The translations under genes and the position numbers were made by a program. A DNA stretch of 64,000 nt, taken from positions 124,001 to 188,000 of the forward strand of contig JAFJTR010000056.1 of NCBI GenBank assembly GCA_022559985.1, given 5' to 3'. This document shows, in pieces, positions 34,567 to 46,409 of this stretch (position 1 is the first letter of the stretch; each line of letters starts with the position of its first letter). This DNA is from Parastagonospora avenae f. sp. tritici 18332-5 (Eukaryota > Ascomycota > Dothideomycetes > Pleosporales > Phaeosphaeriaceae). The notes beneath the pieces are model-generated. The model did no database searches and was not told the DNA's origin. It saw nothing but the letters and a program-made list of their open reading frames with translations.

Positions 34567-35899
34567 ATTTGCTGAGTGAGTGTGGGTTTCCTTGGGTAGG
34601 CGATTTGGAGGAGGCTCGTGAAGGACTGTATGGACACTGAGCGGACGAAGTACTTTTGTATCCCAAGGAATGTATGCGATCTGCCGGCAGATGAAGAGAA
34701 TGTGCTGTGATTGACAAGTGAAGAACGAATGAGACCCAGATAGGAAACAAGGAAACAAGGAAACAGGAAAAGAGACGAAAGGAACTGAGTGGTAGTGAGT
34801 TGGATGGCGATGTGTTTGATGACTCTCCTGCTGCTGTTACCAGCGCACCTTATACATCTGGACATGTTCAAGCACGTTCAATGTACTGATCCAAAACGGC
34901 ATAGGCTCATTGATTGCTATTCTTACCCATCGGTTGTCTGGACCTCATCAGTTTCATGTCATCTTGAGTTGTCGCTGGAGCAGCCAATGAGAGAGGGCAG
35001 CCGGCGATGCCCCAGAAAATGTCCGAGCTGCGCACCGACGCATGTCGGCGGCTACAGCAGAACAAAACCCTGTCGCAATGAACATCAGGTCTGGGGAAGC
35101 CATTCAGGTACGAGATGTACAAGTGGTGCCTGGGCGATCCTGATCCATTGTTTGCATCGCGAATCGAGTGGTTGAGAGGTGTCGTTGCGGCTGTCAGTCT
35201 CCTTCCCCGGTCCCACACTCCCTCCCGACCAAGATGGCGCGCGGGAGCCATGGTCAGAAGTGTTGAGGCTCAATCAGAGACGCGCAAATGTGGAACAACA
35301 TTGGATGCGGTCGTTTGAGTACGCGTTGTCGGCGTTGCTGAAGCAGCAAAGTGCAGATGAGAGGACAGCTGGGAGGCAATCACCAATGCTTACACGACTA
35401 GCTAGCAAACGTGCAATGCCATTGGGTGCTTCGTCAGTGATGTGCTAGTTGTGTCGAAGAGTTGTGAATTAAGAGCTGTAGTTGTGCTGTGCAATCGGCG
35501 TAGATGGCTGGGCTGGGTCCTCCAGAGGATCATGGATAACTGGGCTGGTCACATGACCTCTGGGCACCCTCCCGAGGTCGGCTCCTGTTTTTTAGTGACA
35601 GCAGAACGAGTTCTGATGAAGCAACACGTTACAATCATGTTGCAGGGCGTGAGATGTTCGCCCTTCCATGTCAATATCGCGGTTTCTCGCGTGGACTTTC
35701 CGCATTGGAGCTATCTCACAAAGGTGGGGAGCTCTCGTGGTTGCCCGCAGCCGAGCTTCCGCATACCGTCGCGCCGCCGATATGCGCAGGAAGCTCACAA
35801 AGACATGCTGCCGATAAGTGAAGCCAGGCACTTTCCGAGGTCATTCCTCGCGTCTTTAAGCTTCCTTCCACCACGCTTCTTTCTTCCCCGATAAGCATC
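34567..35899. other. Intergenic between divergent MARVEL and amidase genes
   Basis: 1.3 kb shared by two divergent start codons. Several frames of 60-150 codons occur on both strands and overlap one another without domains. Promoter elements for both genes are expected but not identified. Confidence 0.5.
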
Positions 35900-37699
35900 A
35901 TGGGCATCTTGGAGTACAGACAGCATAAGCAGGACTGGTATGCAACTATAAGCTCAGTACCCCACTGAAGCTCGATAGCTAATTGTGATGCAGCGCGCGT
36001 AAGCAGTCAGAGCGAGCTTCAAAGATCGCGTCCCTTCCTTCAACCTACCAATATCCGTTGTCACCACAAGAACGCACCATCCTTGGCAAACCCATCCAAG
36101 AGCTCGTCCAAGATGTGCAGAAGCAGGTCACGAGACCTGTTGATATTCTGCGTGCATATGGAAAGGTCGCAATAAAGGCACAGGAGAAGACAAATTGCGT
36201 CACGGAAATTCTCTTCCCTGAAGCTGAAGAATGGGCTGAGAAGGAGGTCAACCTGAAAGGCCCGTTGGCTGGCATACCAGTCTCTCTAAAGGACTCGATA
36301 CAGGTCAAGGGCTTTGACATTTCGGTTGGATACTCAAGAAATGTGGGCAAGCCATACGCTGAAGACGGGTCTATGGTAAAGATTCTGAAGGATGCGGGTG
36401 CCGTGCCCTTTGTGAAGACAAACCTGCCTACTACCCTCCTCTCCTTCGAATCGACCAACGACGTTTGGGGCCAATGCAAGAATCCACACAACGACAAATA
36501 CTCGCCCGGCGGCTCGACCGGTGGAGAGTCAGCACTGCTAGCTTTCGGTGGCAGTCGCATAGGCATAGGTTCCGACGTCGCAGGTTCTGTACGTGCACCG
36601 GCACACTTCTCTGGCTGCTACTCTATACGTTGCTCCACAGGGCGATGGCCAAAGATGGGCATGAACACGAGCATGTCGGGCCAGGAAGCCATTCCGAGTG
36701 TCTTCAGCCCGATGGCGCGGACGCTCAACGACTTGACATACTTCACGCGGAGCTTCATCCAGATGAAACCCTGGAAGTACGACTACACATGCCACCCTCT
36801 TGAATGGCGCAAAGAAATAGAGGAAGAATACAAGGAGAAGAAGAAGCTCCGTATCGGCGTCATGCGTACCGACCATGTTGTCGACCCATCACCAGCGTGT
36901 GCCCGTGCCCTGGACGAAGTCGCGAAAGCCCTCAAAGCGGAAGGCCACGATGTCTTCGATGTCGAGCCTCCCTCTCCCTACGAAGCACTCCAGCTAGCAT
37001 CCCACCTCCTCCTCAGTGACGGCGGCAGCACATTCATGTCGCATTTCCGCACGGGCGAATGGAACGACAAAGGCGCTGCACAAATGATGCGCTACATGCG
37101 TCTTCCACGATTCATCAAGTATATCCACTACTTGTACGTGCGCTACGTCAAGGGCGACAGTATCTGGGCTGGCTTGATTCGCAACTGGCACCCCAAGTCT
37201 GCTTACGAGTACTGGCAACTTGCCGGCAAACGCGAGGCATACAAAGACAACTTCTTCAAGTGGTGGTCCGAGGAGGCGAAGATGGATGTCATGCTTACGC
37301 CGCCTAATGCGACACCAGCAGTGCCGCATGGAGGCATGCACGATGCAATCAGCAGTTGTGGATATACCTTCTTGTTCAACTTAGTAAGCCTTACCATGTC
37401 ATGTACGTTGATTAGTACTAATGAGGTGGCAGCTTGATTACTCCGCCGGCGTCATTCCCGTAACGCATGTCGACCCCACGAGGGACGCATTACCATCATC
37501 GTTTAACTTCAAGAAGCTCAACGGCGTGGCGCAGGGAGCCTACAAGCACTACGATGCCGAGAAGATGGCTGGTCTACCGGTGGCTGTACAAATTGTGGGA
37601 CGCAGACTAGAAGAAGAAAAGGTGCTCGCGGTCATGGAGCGTGTTGAAGATGCCCTGGATAAGCGCGGTGGAAGATACCAGCTTTTGGATGTTGACTAG
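35900..37699 (+). CDS. Amidase-signature hydrolase (acetamidase/fatty-acid amide hydrolase-like)
   Basis: join(35900..35937,35994..37383,37433..37699), 564 aa. The first exon is 12 codons (MGILEYRQHKQD), joined through a Cys codon. The Ser-cis-Ser-Lys triad is in place: Lys112 in SLKDS, cis-Ser187 in GGSTGGE (family GGSSGG), and nucleophile Ser211 in GSDVAGSVR. The N-terminal helix and YKSGYS-like membrane-facing segments resemble fungal amidases that hydrolyse small or fatty amides. The C-terminal block LPVAVQIVGRRLEEEKVL is intact. Both introns are about 50 nt with good ends. Substrate unknown; a role in using amides as nitrogen source is an inference. No signal peptide. Confidence 0.93.
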
Positions 37700-38540
37700 A
37701 TGTGGTGATGCAGGATACACGTATGTGCGGATTGACAAGGTGTTGGCCTAGAATAAATATGCAACAAATGCAGAACGAATCGATACCCCTATCAGCGTCC
37801 ACATACTTCCGCAAGATGCTCTGGCTGACCTGTTAGTCGTATTTCTTCATTTTCTCAGCCTCTGCAGGTATCACCGTTTGGCAGCCGGTATCATGTACCG
37901 TAGAGCAGCACATCGCTCCCCACGGCACCAAATACGCACTACCAGAACCCAGCTTCAATGCTGTCCACTTATGCGCAGACGTGGCAGGTCCAGACTCGCA
38001 GCTCAGTCCAGCTTACCCATCTGCGAGCATAATTTGGAATTAGACCCGCGTCATACAGCGCGGTCTCCGCCCTGCCCCGCCCACGTCATGTCCCTTCCCC
38101 TCGCATTCTGGCCCAAGCTTCCCAACTCTTTTCAACACAAAGACAACCAGATTGGGATCTCGCATCCAGTGTGATGGTTGTCGACTGAACAGGAACTTGG
38201 AGCTGAAATGGAATTGGGGTAGGAAAATGGCAGCTCCGCGGACAAATGTGCCTCTCAAAAGGCAAGACAGGCTCGATCGCCATCCCCGCAGCTGAAGCGT
38301 TCGAAATGATGTATTTCTTCTGCGCCGCTTTTGACAAATACCCACCGTGAGGGGTCCCGCTGATAGTTCTACGCTTGCGTGAACGTGCCGGAAGCGATCG
38401 AGCGCAGGAAAGGCATGGGAGCAGCGCAGCCAGGCTATATAAATACCCTTTCCCGTGCGCTTGAGGACCTTGTTGTCTTCAATACCCTACCTCGATTACT
38501 TTGCCTGATTTAGCAATTCACGTGAAAGATATACCCAATC
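37700..38540. promoter_or_regulatory. Intergenic with GFA gene promoter
   Basis: 841 bp. TATATAAA at 38436-38443, 98 bp before the next ATG and just ahead of a pyrimidine-rich stretch, is a good TATA box for the GFA-like gene. The rest shows no coding feature. Confidence 0.55.
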
Positions 38541-39097
38541 ATGTCGACGTACAACGGAAAATGCCATTGTGGAAACACGGAGTGGTCGGCGGAGTTGAGC
38601 TCGGATCAGCAGGGACATATTTTGTGGTATGTTTGTTTTCACCTATTTCAGGTGTAGAAGGGCGATGATGGATGTTAATGGTTATTTTGTAGTCACTGCG
38701 ACACATGCAAGCTCCTCTCCGGCGCACCCTACACGCTCAACCAAATCATCCCCGCCAACGCCTTGAGCATCAAGAAGGGCAAGGATCTGGGCAAGTACAC
38801 GTACAAGGGTGACTCGGGCAAGGGCGTTCACTGCGTAAGTTCAATGACCTCGTCCATCTCGTGTGAGTTGACAAGCTAATGACGATGGCGTGATAGTACT
38901 ACTGCAAGAACTGCACGACACACGTCTACCACCAGCAAGAAGCTCTCGGCGACGACAAGATCGTGCTGCGCACTGTGTTGCTGAATGACGGCGGCATTGG
39001 CGCGGGCTTGAAGCCTGCTGCGGAGATTTATGGAAAGGCGAGGTTTGGGTGGGAGAAGGAGGTTGCGCAGACTTTTGAGACTATGCCTCCTTCTTAG
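38541..39097 (+). CDS. GFA/CENP-V fold zinc protein
   Basis: join(38541..38626,38693..38834,38897..39097), 142 aa. The zinc ligands of the GFA (glutathione-dependent formaldehyde-activating) fold are all present: CHCG near the start, CHCDTC created by the first splice junction (TG|T gives Cys), and YYCKNCTTHVYH across the second. The size is normal for these small stand-alone fungal proteins. Although named for formaldehyde-glutathione condensation, most members have unproven activity, so I call only the fold. Cytosolic; no signal peptide. It converges on MsrA with 115 bp between stops. Confidence 0.9.
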
Positions 39098-39212
39098 ATG
39101 TCCAACATGTGTAGCATGTCACTCATGAATGCAACAAGACATTTGGATCATTCGAGACATCGCATTGATGCTTTCATTCTACTATTATGCTTGATACCCA
39201 AAGTGCAGGACT

Positions 39213-39892
39213 TTAATCAGCCAGCGGTGGGAAACTCCTCAGGAAGTGGCTCGGACACTCATACCCGCCTGGGTTGTTGTCCAGGTACAGTTGATGGTAC
39301 TGCTCAGCATCCCACCACTGTCCTGCGGGGAGGATTTCCGTCACCACGCCGCCCTTCCACCACTGCTTGTTGACCTTCTCTGTAATCTCGCGCGCCTCCT
39401 TTTCTTGCTCTGCATTGTGGTAGAATATCGCGCTGCGGTACTGACTCCCGCGATCCGGGCCTTGTTGGTTCGCAGTTGTCGGGTCATGCATCTTGTAGAA
39501 GAATTCGAGGAGTGTGCGGTAGGTCACCTTGTCGGGGTCATAGATCACCTGGAGCGCTTCGGCGTCTGTATTGTGAATGTTAACTACTATGCTTTGTTTC
39601 TGCCGCATACACCTGTATTGCGCAGCTATAGAGATACAGAGGTAAACTTACGTCCCGTCCGCCCTGAACATACAGCGCGGTACCCTGGGTTCTCGCTGTC
39701 ACCTCCAATGTAGCCCACGCGCGCATCGTACAAGCCCGCCTTGCCGAATTGCTTGCGGTACATGTGCTCGACGCCCCAGAAACAGCCCGCGGCGACGGTG
39801 GCGGTGTGTGCGCCCGCAGGCGCGGTCATGGGTGTGGCGGGGCCGTTGGACATTGTGCTGAAGGGGCGGAAGAGCTTGGTCAGAAAGGACAT
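39213..39892 (-). CDS. MSRA: Peptide methionine-S-sulfoxide reductase
   Basis: complement(join(39213..39565,39652..39892)), 197 aa from the ATG at 39892. The active-site loop is GCFWGVEH (Cys37 nucleophile), followed by VGYIGGDSENPGYR, GRTGHAEALQV across the splice junction (C|AC gives His), and DPTTANQQGPDRGSQYRSAIFY, all diagnostic of MsrA. It repairs oxidised methionine using thioredoxin. The frame is open to 39964 and another ATG lies at 39853 (MSNGPATP); the residues MSFLTKLFRPF before it could serve as a weak mitochondrial signal, so dual localisation is possible. The 86-nt intron ends after a TAACATTCACAATACAG branch and acceptor. Confidence 0.92.
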
Positions 39893-42045
39893 GGACGCGT
39901 AGGAGAAGACGACGAGGACGATGTAGTGTAAGAGCTTCAGTTTGACGACATGTATATACTGCAAACTGTGTGTGGGTCGGTCTTTATGGTGGAAAAGAAT
40001 GGAAGGAAAGAGGCGATCTGATTACCTTGCGCTTGTGAAGAATTACCCTTCTGGATTGTGTCTGACGCCATGATTGAGATCTGACAAATCTGACAGGACC
40101 TCGGAGTTTAGCTTGAGCCACTTGTGTGGCGCGGCGCGGGGTCGGATTCCGCCGCCTCGACGCGTGTGGATTGCTTCGCGCCTGGTCATGTGCAGTCAAC
40201 TCTTTCGTGCGCGTTGCCTCACTACACTCATTCTTCCCTCGATCCCTCCTTTGCTATTGCCGCCGTTTTGAATATTCGCCGCTATCGCCGAGTGCTCCAG
40301 AGCCGCAAATTTGTCCGCGCCAGGTACTTTTACCCGGGTATTGCTTGAGGCGGGCTGAGAATTGGGGACAGCATGGGCGTGAAACGCGCGACCATGGCAT
40401 TGAAAATTACAACTATTCGCCGCATCTCTTAGAAATTGAGCGCATACCGCGTTTGACTGTCAGAAGCTATTCCTCGTCTTGTGGATTCACGATTGCTTTT
40501 TCCTACGGGCTGACAGTCATATTGATCTTGTGAAACCGTGGAGGTCCCTGGTGCGTACGAACGCATTTGCCGGATTGCTCATCGCAAGACACGTATGCCA
40601 TACGTTCATGGCCGATATGTACAGTCCATCGTGTCAGCCCGGCAGGCGACGTCTTGCTCGGCTCTTGGTGGTTTCCACCTGCACTCGGTCAAGGTCACGA
40701 ATTGCTTGTTGTTGAGGCATGCAAACATACCCGGGACGCAGACCAGCTCCAGTTCATGGATGATTACCGCCGAGTCCTAGGATGCTGACTTTCGTATCCC
40801 CTCCTGGTAAAACCAAGTGTGCAATCAACTGACAATTTATTCTGCTTCAAATCGTTGACTTTGGCTGCACTAACAGCTTCACAAGCCGGCAGAGTGCGAG
40901 TCTGGACTGCCCGCACTGGATATCTACGGCTGGCGCCTTACCAATCACCAGGTACAGTGAGGATATCGTGACTACTGCACGAGCGGTTATTTTTATCCTC
41001 GTTGTCGAGAAGCTCTTCCTGCCCTTGCAGGCATTTGATTTCGCTAACGTAAATTACCCCAGGGTCTCGAGCCACGATGGAGTGACAAGCTTTAATATAA
41101 GGTTAATCTAGCCGCAATGTTTGCAAACCTCTTCGAGATCTACGACAAGGGACAACCTCGACGAATCGTCTTACCAAAGCCTTTCTCTTCGGTGAAGCTC
41201 TATTTTCAGCATCCGCCTCCACAACATTCTGCCGACGCATACATACGGGACTATAGATGAATGTCACTCGTCTAGTGGAGCCGCTTTCGCTATCCCTTGA
41301 GGGTTCACCACATTCATATCCAGCATCCAGGCCCTGTGTCACTATTCTAGGCTCGGTACCATGGGGTAATAGATTTTATCCAATTCAACCTCAATCTACA
41401 CATGCCGTGCTCGCCCACGAGGATTTGGGACGATCCCCACAGGCGAGCAGAGGGTCTCAATGGAATCAGCAAACCGGGCATATTCAACATCACCCGCCTA
41501 GCGACTGCCGGTACGCGTTACGACTTTGAGAACGACCCCACGTCCTCGCTGGTGCTCGGTCTGTGCATGCGAGCTGCATACAATGGCTGTTGCTCGGTCA
41601 CCTCCCTTGGATCAGAGCTCTAGCATTATACCAGCTTGGCAGTGACCATACAGCGCTCTAGCTAGCCTAGATTGACTTCGCGTCCCATCTGGACGCTTCG
41701 CTGTCGAGCCGCTCCATCGGCCTTGTTTACCATGAAGTCTCACTCTGCTACGATGAAGTGGACGCTACTGAAAGCTCCAGATAGTAGCACCCAACTCTAC
41801 GTCTAGCTCCAGCGCCACTGCCAAACATTGCAGCACAGTCTGCCGAAAACACGAACTCACCTGAGCAACATTGTCGTCTGGACCTATGAGCACCAGCGGC
41901 CCGCCGGTCCAGCCGTACTCGATATTGCTATTGGCACTTGGCAGCAGGTCTCTGAGTCGGCGGTGTGGTTACATGCTCGCAGATAGGTCTTGCCATACAC
42001 TTGGGTGAGGTCCTAAGTATAGAGTGTGAGATGCCGAAGCAGTGG
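39893..42045. other. 2.2-kb intergenic region, no supported gene
   Basis: Between MsrA (minus) and the DUF4360 gene (plus). The longest frame (40126..40533, 135 codons) starts in promoter-like sequence and has no recognisable domain. No tRNA or repeat was found. Confidence 0.5.
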
Positions 42046-42052
42046 TATATAA
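42046..42052 (+). promoter_or_regulatory. TATA element of the DUF4360 gene
   Basis: TATATAA 115 bp upstream of the ATG at 42167, followed by a pyrimidine-rich leader (CTCCTT, CTTCC, CTCTCGG), a usual layout for strongly expressed secreted fungal proteins. Confidence 0.55.
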
Positions 42053-42166
42053 CCTGGTGCATGTCTCCTTCCAAATGATCATCACCCAACTTCCACTCTC
42101 GGTCTTCATTACAATCCTCCCTTCAATCTCCAGCCTGCATCCTCGGATCATCAACTCTATTCCAAT

Positions 42167-42903
42167 ATGAAGTGGCTCCTCGCTCTCGCTCCTCTTGCCG
42201 CGGCACTCCCAGGCCTTCCCACCGTCGAGCTTGGTGAAGCTCCTCCAGCTGGTTCGGTCAGTCACACATAGCTCCCCCACTTGCCCGCACCAAATACTGA
42301 CTCAGACACTGCAGGTCACCATCAAGGGCGTCAGCTATGGAGGAACCGGATGTCCCCAGGGCACCATGAGCTCCCAGATCTCGTCGGACCGCACCATTGT
42401 CACCCTCATCTTCGACTCTTACATCGCGTCCACTGGCCCTGGCATCTCCGTCACGGAGCAGCGCAAGAACTGCCAGCTCAACGTTGACCTGCAGTACCCC
42501 GGAGGCTTCCAGTACTCCATCTTGTCCGCCGACTACCGCGGTTACGCTGCCATCCAGAAGGGCATTACGGGCACTCTCAAGTCCACCTACTACTTCTCTG
42601 GCCAGACTGCTCAGGTATGCAGCCCCCACCGGTTTACCGAGACGAGATGCTGACTTGCCAACACAGACGTCCACCGAGTACAACTTCGTCGGCCCCGTCA
42701 ACGGCGACTACCTCAAGCACGACGAAGCCGACTCAACTTCCATCATCTGGTCGCCATGCGGAGCCGCCGGCATGCTCAACATCAACTCGCAGGTGCGCCT
42801 GACCAGCACCAACTCGTCGGCGACCGGTCTGCTCACCACCGACTCGACCGACCTCAAGTTCAGCCAAGTCGTGTACGTCCAGTGGCAGAAGTGCACCAAA
42901 TAG
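42167..42903 (+). CDS. Secreted DUF4360 protein
   Basis: join(42167..42256,42315..42614,42667..42903), 208 aa. A signal peptide (MKWLLALAPLAAALPG) opens the protein. The rest matches the DUF4360 family: VTIKGVSYGGTGCPQGT with its early Cys, TEQRKNCQLN, FQYSILSADYRGYA, then the late cysteines in WSPCGAAG and QWQKC; the four cysteines could form two disulfides. The family is a beta-sandwich of unknown role, common among secreted proteins of ascomycetes. Both introns are 52-58 nt and phase 0. High C in third codon positions suggests strong expression. Confidence 0.9.
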
Positions 42904-43473
42904 AATGCTGAGACGTGAGGTTTTTCAAGGGCGGCACGCAATCGCACAAGTGCGCTGGCTATCACGAAGTGGAAGGCATTCGAGGTGGGGGATTTGAAAT
43001 GGAGGCTGTGCTGAGCAATGGAGCGTGGATCTTTGGGGTGATGGGCTTGCTTTCTGAGCTGGGCTTTCTGTTGATTTATTCCAATGGCTTGGACGCATCT
43101 CTGACGCCTCTGTCTCCTCCTTGTTGCTTTTGGTGATGTGACAGATATACATGCGCTGACTTGATTATCGCCCTGCCCGCTGCCGCTACGAGCACATGTC
43201 CTGCGGCAGAAATGAAGTGAACACAATATAAACCGCATACCAGGAACGAAGCATGCGCACGTGCGAGTAGTCTAAAATCAGGTTCAAGGAACGCCTTTTG
43301 ATCCTGTGTTGAGGACATGGGATCTTCTCGCGGCAGCCACCGCTACTAAGCACGCGCACCTCGCGCGTGGCAGCTCACTTGTGCCCGTGAGAGCACGTCT
43401 TATTCACACACCACTTTTCCCAATATTTGCTGTCACGCGTTAACACCGGCTCTGTATGCGTGTGACTGGAATC
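42904..43473. other. Convergent 3' spacer, no supported gene
   Basis: 570 bp between the DUF4360 stop and the F-box-like gene stop, which converge. The overlapping frames here show no domain. Confidence 0.55.
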
Positions 43474-45139
43474 TTACCGCTGGATATTCGACACGGAAAT
43501 GCCGTCATCGCCAAGTGTATCCATATCGTCCACGTGACCATTACAGCAGGGTACCGACATGGGCGTATCAGGGTACGTTTGCGGGAAGGCCAGGTGCCCG
43601 CCTTGCTCTGGCTCGTCTGTTCCCGCGTCCGACTCCAGATCCGAGTCGGGCATTGAGCCGTTACTTCCATCTGCGAAGTTGTCCATCTGATGCATGAAAG
43701 CGTCGTCGTCATCATCGGGCATATCCCAGTCCTCATCTTCATCGCTGCTGTCACTCCCAACTAGGGATTCGTCTGGGATCTCCGCGCCCAGGACGCGCGA
43801 CTCGTCGAAATGTTTCTCGTAATCGATGCGTCGGAGGCTCACCCAGTCCATCTTCGTCATATTTTCGCGAAGAAATGTGAGTACATCTTTCCAACGACTT
43901 CCATCTTTTAGGAGGACGTCGCGAAGTCGTAGGCCGCGTAGGGTTTCTCGATGTCTTCGGGCTAGGCCGATGATTTCATCCGCGTCAAGCCTCCAAGCCT
44001 GGATTCCGAAAGCTTGCAGTTTTTCCCATTTGACATTATGGAATATCTCCTCTAGCCGCAGTGTCAAGGGTCGGTGAGAAGGAAATCCAATGTGCACTGC
44101 CTCGATATTCTTCGCCGCTGTGAATATGGCCTTGGACAGGGTACTTAATTCTCGCATCCGGATATCAAGGTCCGTAGGGTCGTCGAAATGGAGCTCGAGA
44201 CACGTGAGTCTTTCGGCCAGGAGACTTAGTGTCGTTGGCGGATTATTCGCCGCACCTAGAACACTTTGGGGGCTGAGCATAGGCGATGAGAAGCGTGAGC
44301 AAGGTGATCTTGATTCAAAAAGTGCTGCTCCGATAGTCTTGGTGCTGTGAAGACACGCTTTGTGTCGTTAGTAGACGTTCTTAAGCATTTCAAAACAAGA
44401 CTGCTGCTATACCTGGTGGCCATTTAAGTTCTACCAAGTGGTTGAGCTCAGCGTGGTTGCGGATGTAAGAGATAAGCGACGCGTCTGCCTGGTCCTGGAC
44501 CCTCAGTATTTGCACATGTTGGAGTGCAGTGAACGATGATATCGCCAAGTTTAATACTCGAGCATCCTCGCGAGTCTTCACGATGTCCTTCTGCTCGTTG
44601 ACTTTCTGTACAAAGTGTCTGACATCGAGTGGACCGAGGCTGTCTTGAAGCGTAGGAAGGAGGTCTTGTACTCTCTCTCGTCCTGTAGATTTTGTCAGTG
44701 ATAGACGGACACAAAAGCAGATGTAGATCAAGACCTTCGACGTAGAAGAACGGTACCATGTAACTGAATTTCTTCACCCGTTGAGCTAAGTGTGGCTGCC
44801 GTGCAATCAGTTCCAAACGTCGTAGACCACTTCTTGAGAACCGTGTTGTGACCCGCGACCATTGGTGGAGTACGCCAAGCTCAGCGACTGGATATCGGTG
44901 TACAAAGTCAGTGTAAGTCTCACACGCAGTTTGGTACATGTGCGTTACGTACACTTCTTGCAAGTAAGTCGGAAGTGAGCGATGTTGGAAGCTTGATCTG
45001 GTTCGGGCACAGGATGTGGCTTGAAGCTTTCCTGCGAAAGATAGGCCCGTCGTTTGAGACTAATGAGCTTCTCTGGCTCAGAGGCAACATGTTCAAGAAT
45101 GATACGGAGAAGTTCGTCGGCGAGGTCGAGGATACCCAT
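43474..45139 (-). CDS. F-box-like protein with leucine-rich middle and acidic tail
   Basis: complement(join(43474..44357,44413..44682,44735..44887,44953..45139)), 497 aa. The start MGILDLADELLRIILEHV reads like a fungal F-box helix (normally LPxEL), and the middle has repeated leucine-rich helices and strands (for example LTCLELHFDDPTDLDIR, LRGLRLRDVLL), as in F-box/LRR-type proteins that choose substrates for SCF ubiquitin ligases. The last 110 residues are Asp/Glu/Ser-rich (SDSSDEDEDWDMPDDDDD). The exon 3-4 junction uses an AAAG acceptor right after a perfect TACTAAC branch, which is needed to keep the frame; the nearer-consensus CACAG acceptor downstream breaks it. The F-box call is by pattern and only moderately sure; gene structure is well supported. 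Confidence 0.72.
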
Positions 45140-46409
45140 CGCGACGTGATAAACACCATACAAGGTCCAAAAGAAGCAGATGGCGGGGTTCAGAGCAGGA
45201 TTTCTCTAATGACTCGGGTGTCAGGAAGCGACCCGCGCACTAAAAAGACGCTCAGCGAAGAAGGTACGGCCCGGCACGAAGTACATGTGGCGGGATATCT
45301 GGCGATAGCAGCGGTGAAGTCGACTCAGGTGTCCGTGCAGTAACGTCTGACGGCGATGCTCTGCGAGGTCTCAAAGGTAGCACAGCAGCCAGAGGGGCAA
45401 GCGAAAGAAGAAAAGAGCATGGCCTTTCTGTAGCAGTCAGCTCAATGTCGCTGAAGTGTTGCGCAGGACATGTGGGCGCGGAATCCTGCACTGCGCCAGC
45501 AAGCGTGTCTAAAGTGCTGCAGGCTGTCAAGCTAGACCCGGCCAGCCCAATGAGGAGAAGCGATTTAGCCTTCAAGAAGCTTAGTGAGTCACATGACTGT
45601 TCAGTGTATGCGGGCAAGCGTTGGACACCCGTAGAAAGGCGGGAGCACATGGCTCCTCCCGAGCGAAAACAGTCGATTCGGTGTTGCGCGACAGCAGGGG
45701 TTGGTCAGCCTGCGGCCATCTGATTCGAGGCACACTCGCAGCTCCCCACATGCTACTGTCACTCTTCGAATCAGAGTTTGGTGGTCTTGGATGCATGCTT
45801 CGTTGGCAACGCATTGGGGAGAGCGCTTCCGCACGCCAATCGGCCGCTATTGAACGTCATCCGGTCCCTAACATCGCCGTGATCTTGGGATGCGTTATGC
45901 CCGATAGCGCGTGGTGACGACACCTGAGGAAGGGCTGAAGCGCGTGTCATATGGTGTCTCTCATTGGCACATGGTATCTCATTGTGGCTTGGAGATTCAT
46001 ATGCTCCTGTGTCGACGACGCAAGAACATTGCGCTGTCATGTATGGCAATATCATCATCCGACTACTGAATACTCATGTCCCACGTCGCCTCGTCATTAT
46101 CGTTGTACCAAATCGTGTGCAACACTGATTCAGGTTGCACCGGCACAATCTATTTAAGCGATTTGCAGCCGGATCCTTACGCAATACTACTGCAGCCCTG
46201 CGGGTTTTCATTTCCAGTTCCCTGCTGATACTCGTATACTTATCACAGCAAAAGCATGCAGATCTGCGCTGTCGTATAGCTTCGGAACGCACGGTGTCGT
46301 AAAATGTCGTACAAAGACGCATACTGAACAATTTCGGGCATGTATGTGATGACTTGTCATTTCATCAATGTTGACAGCGATTCTCGTGCCGTGTTCTTGC
46401 AGGCATACC
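45140..46409. other. Intergenic, no supported gene
   Basis: 1.27 kb between the F-box-like start and the CAB4 stop. Short overlapping frames only; no RNA gene or repeat seen. Confidence 0.5.

Noticed and set aside
40030..40072. Extra MsrA upstream exon beginning MASDTIQKG
   Set aside because: The available donors leave a phase that does not match the MsrA frame.
40126..40533. 135-codon plus-strand frame
   Set aside because: Starts in promoter-like sequence, has no domain and overlaps other frames; treated as chance.
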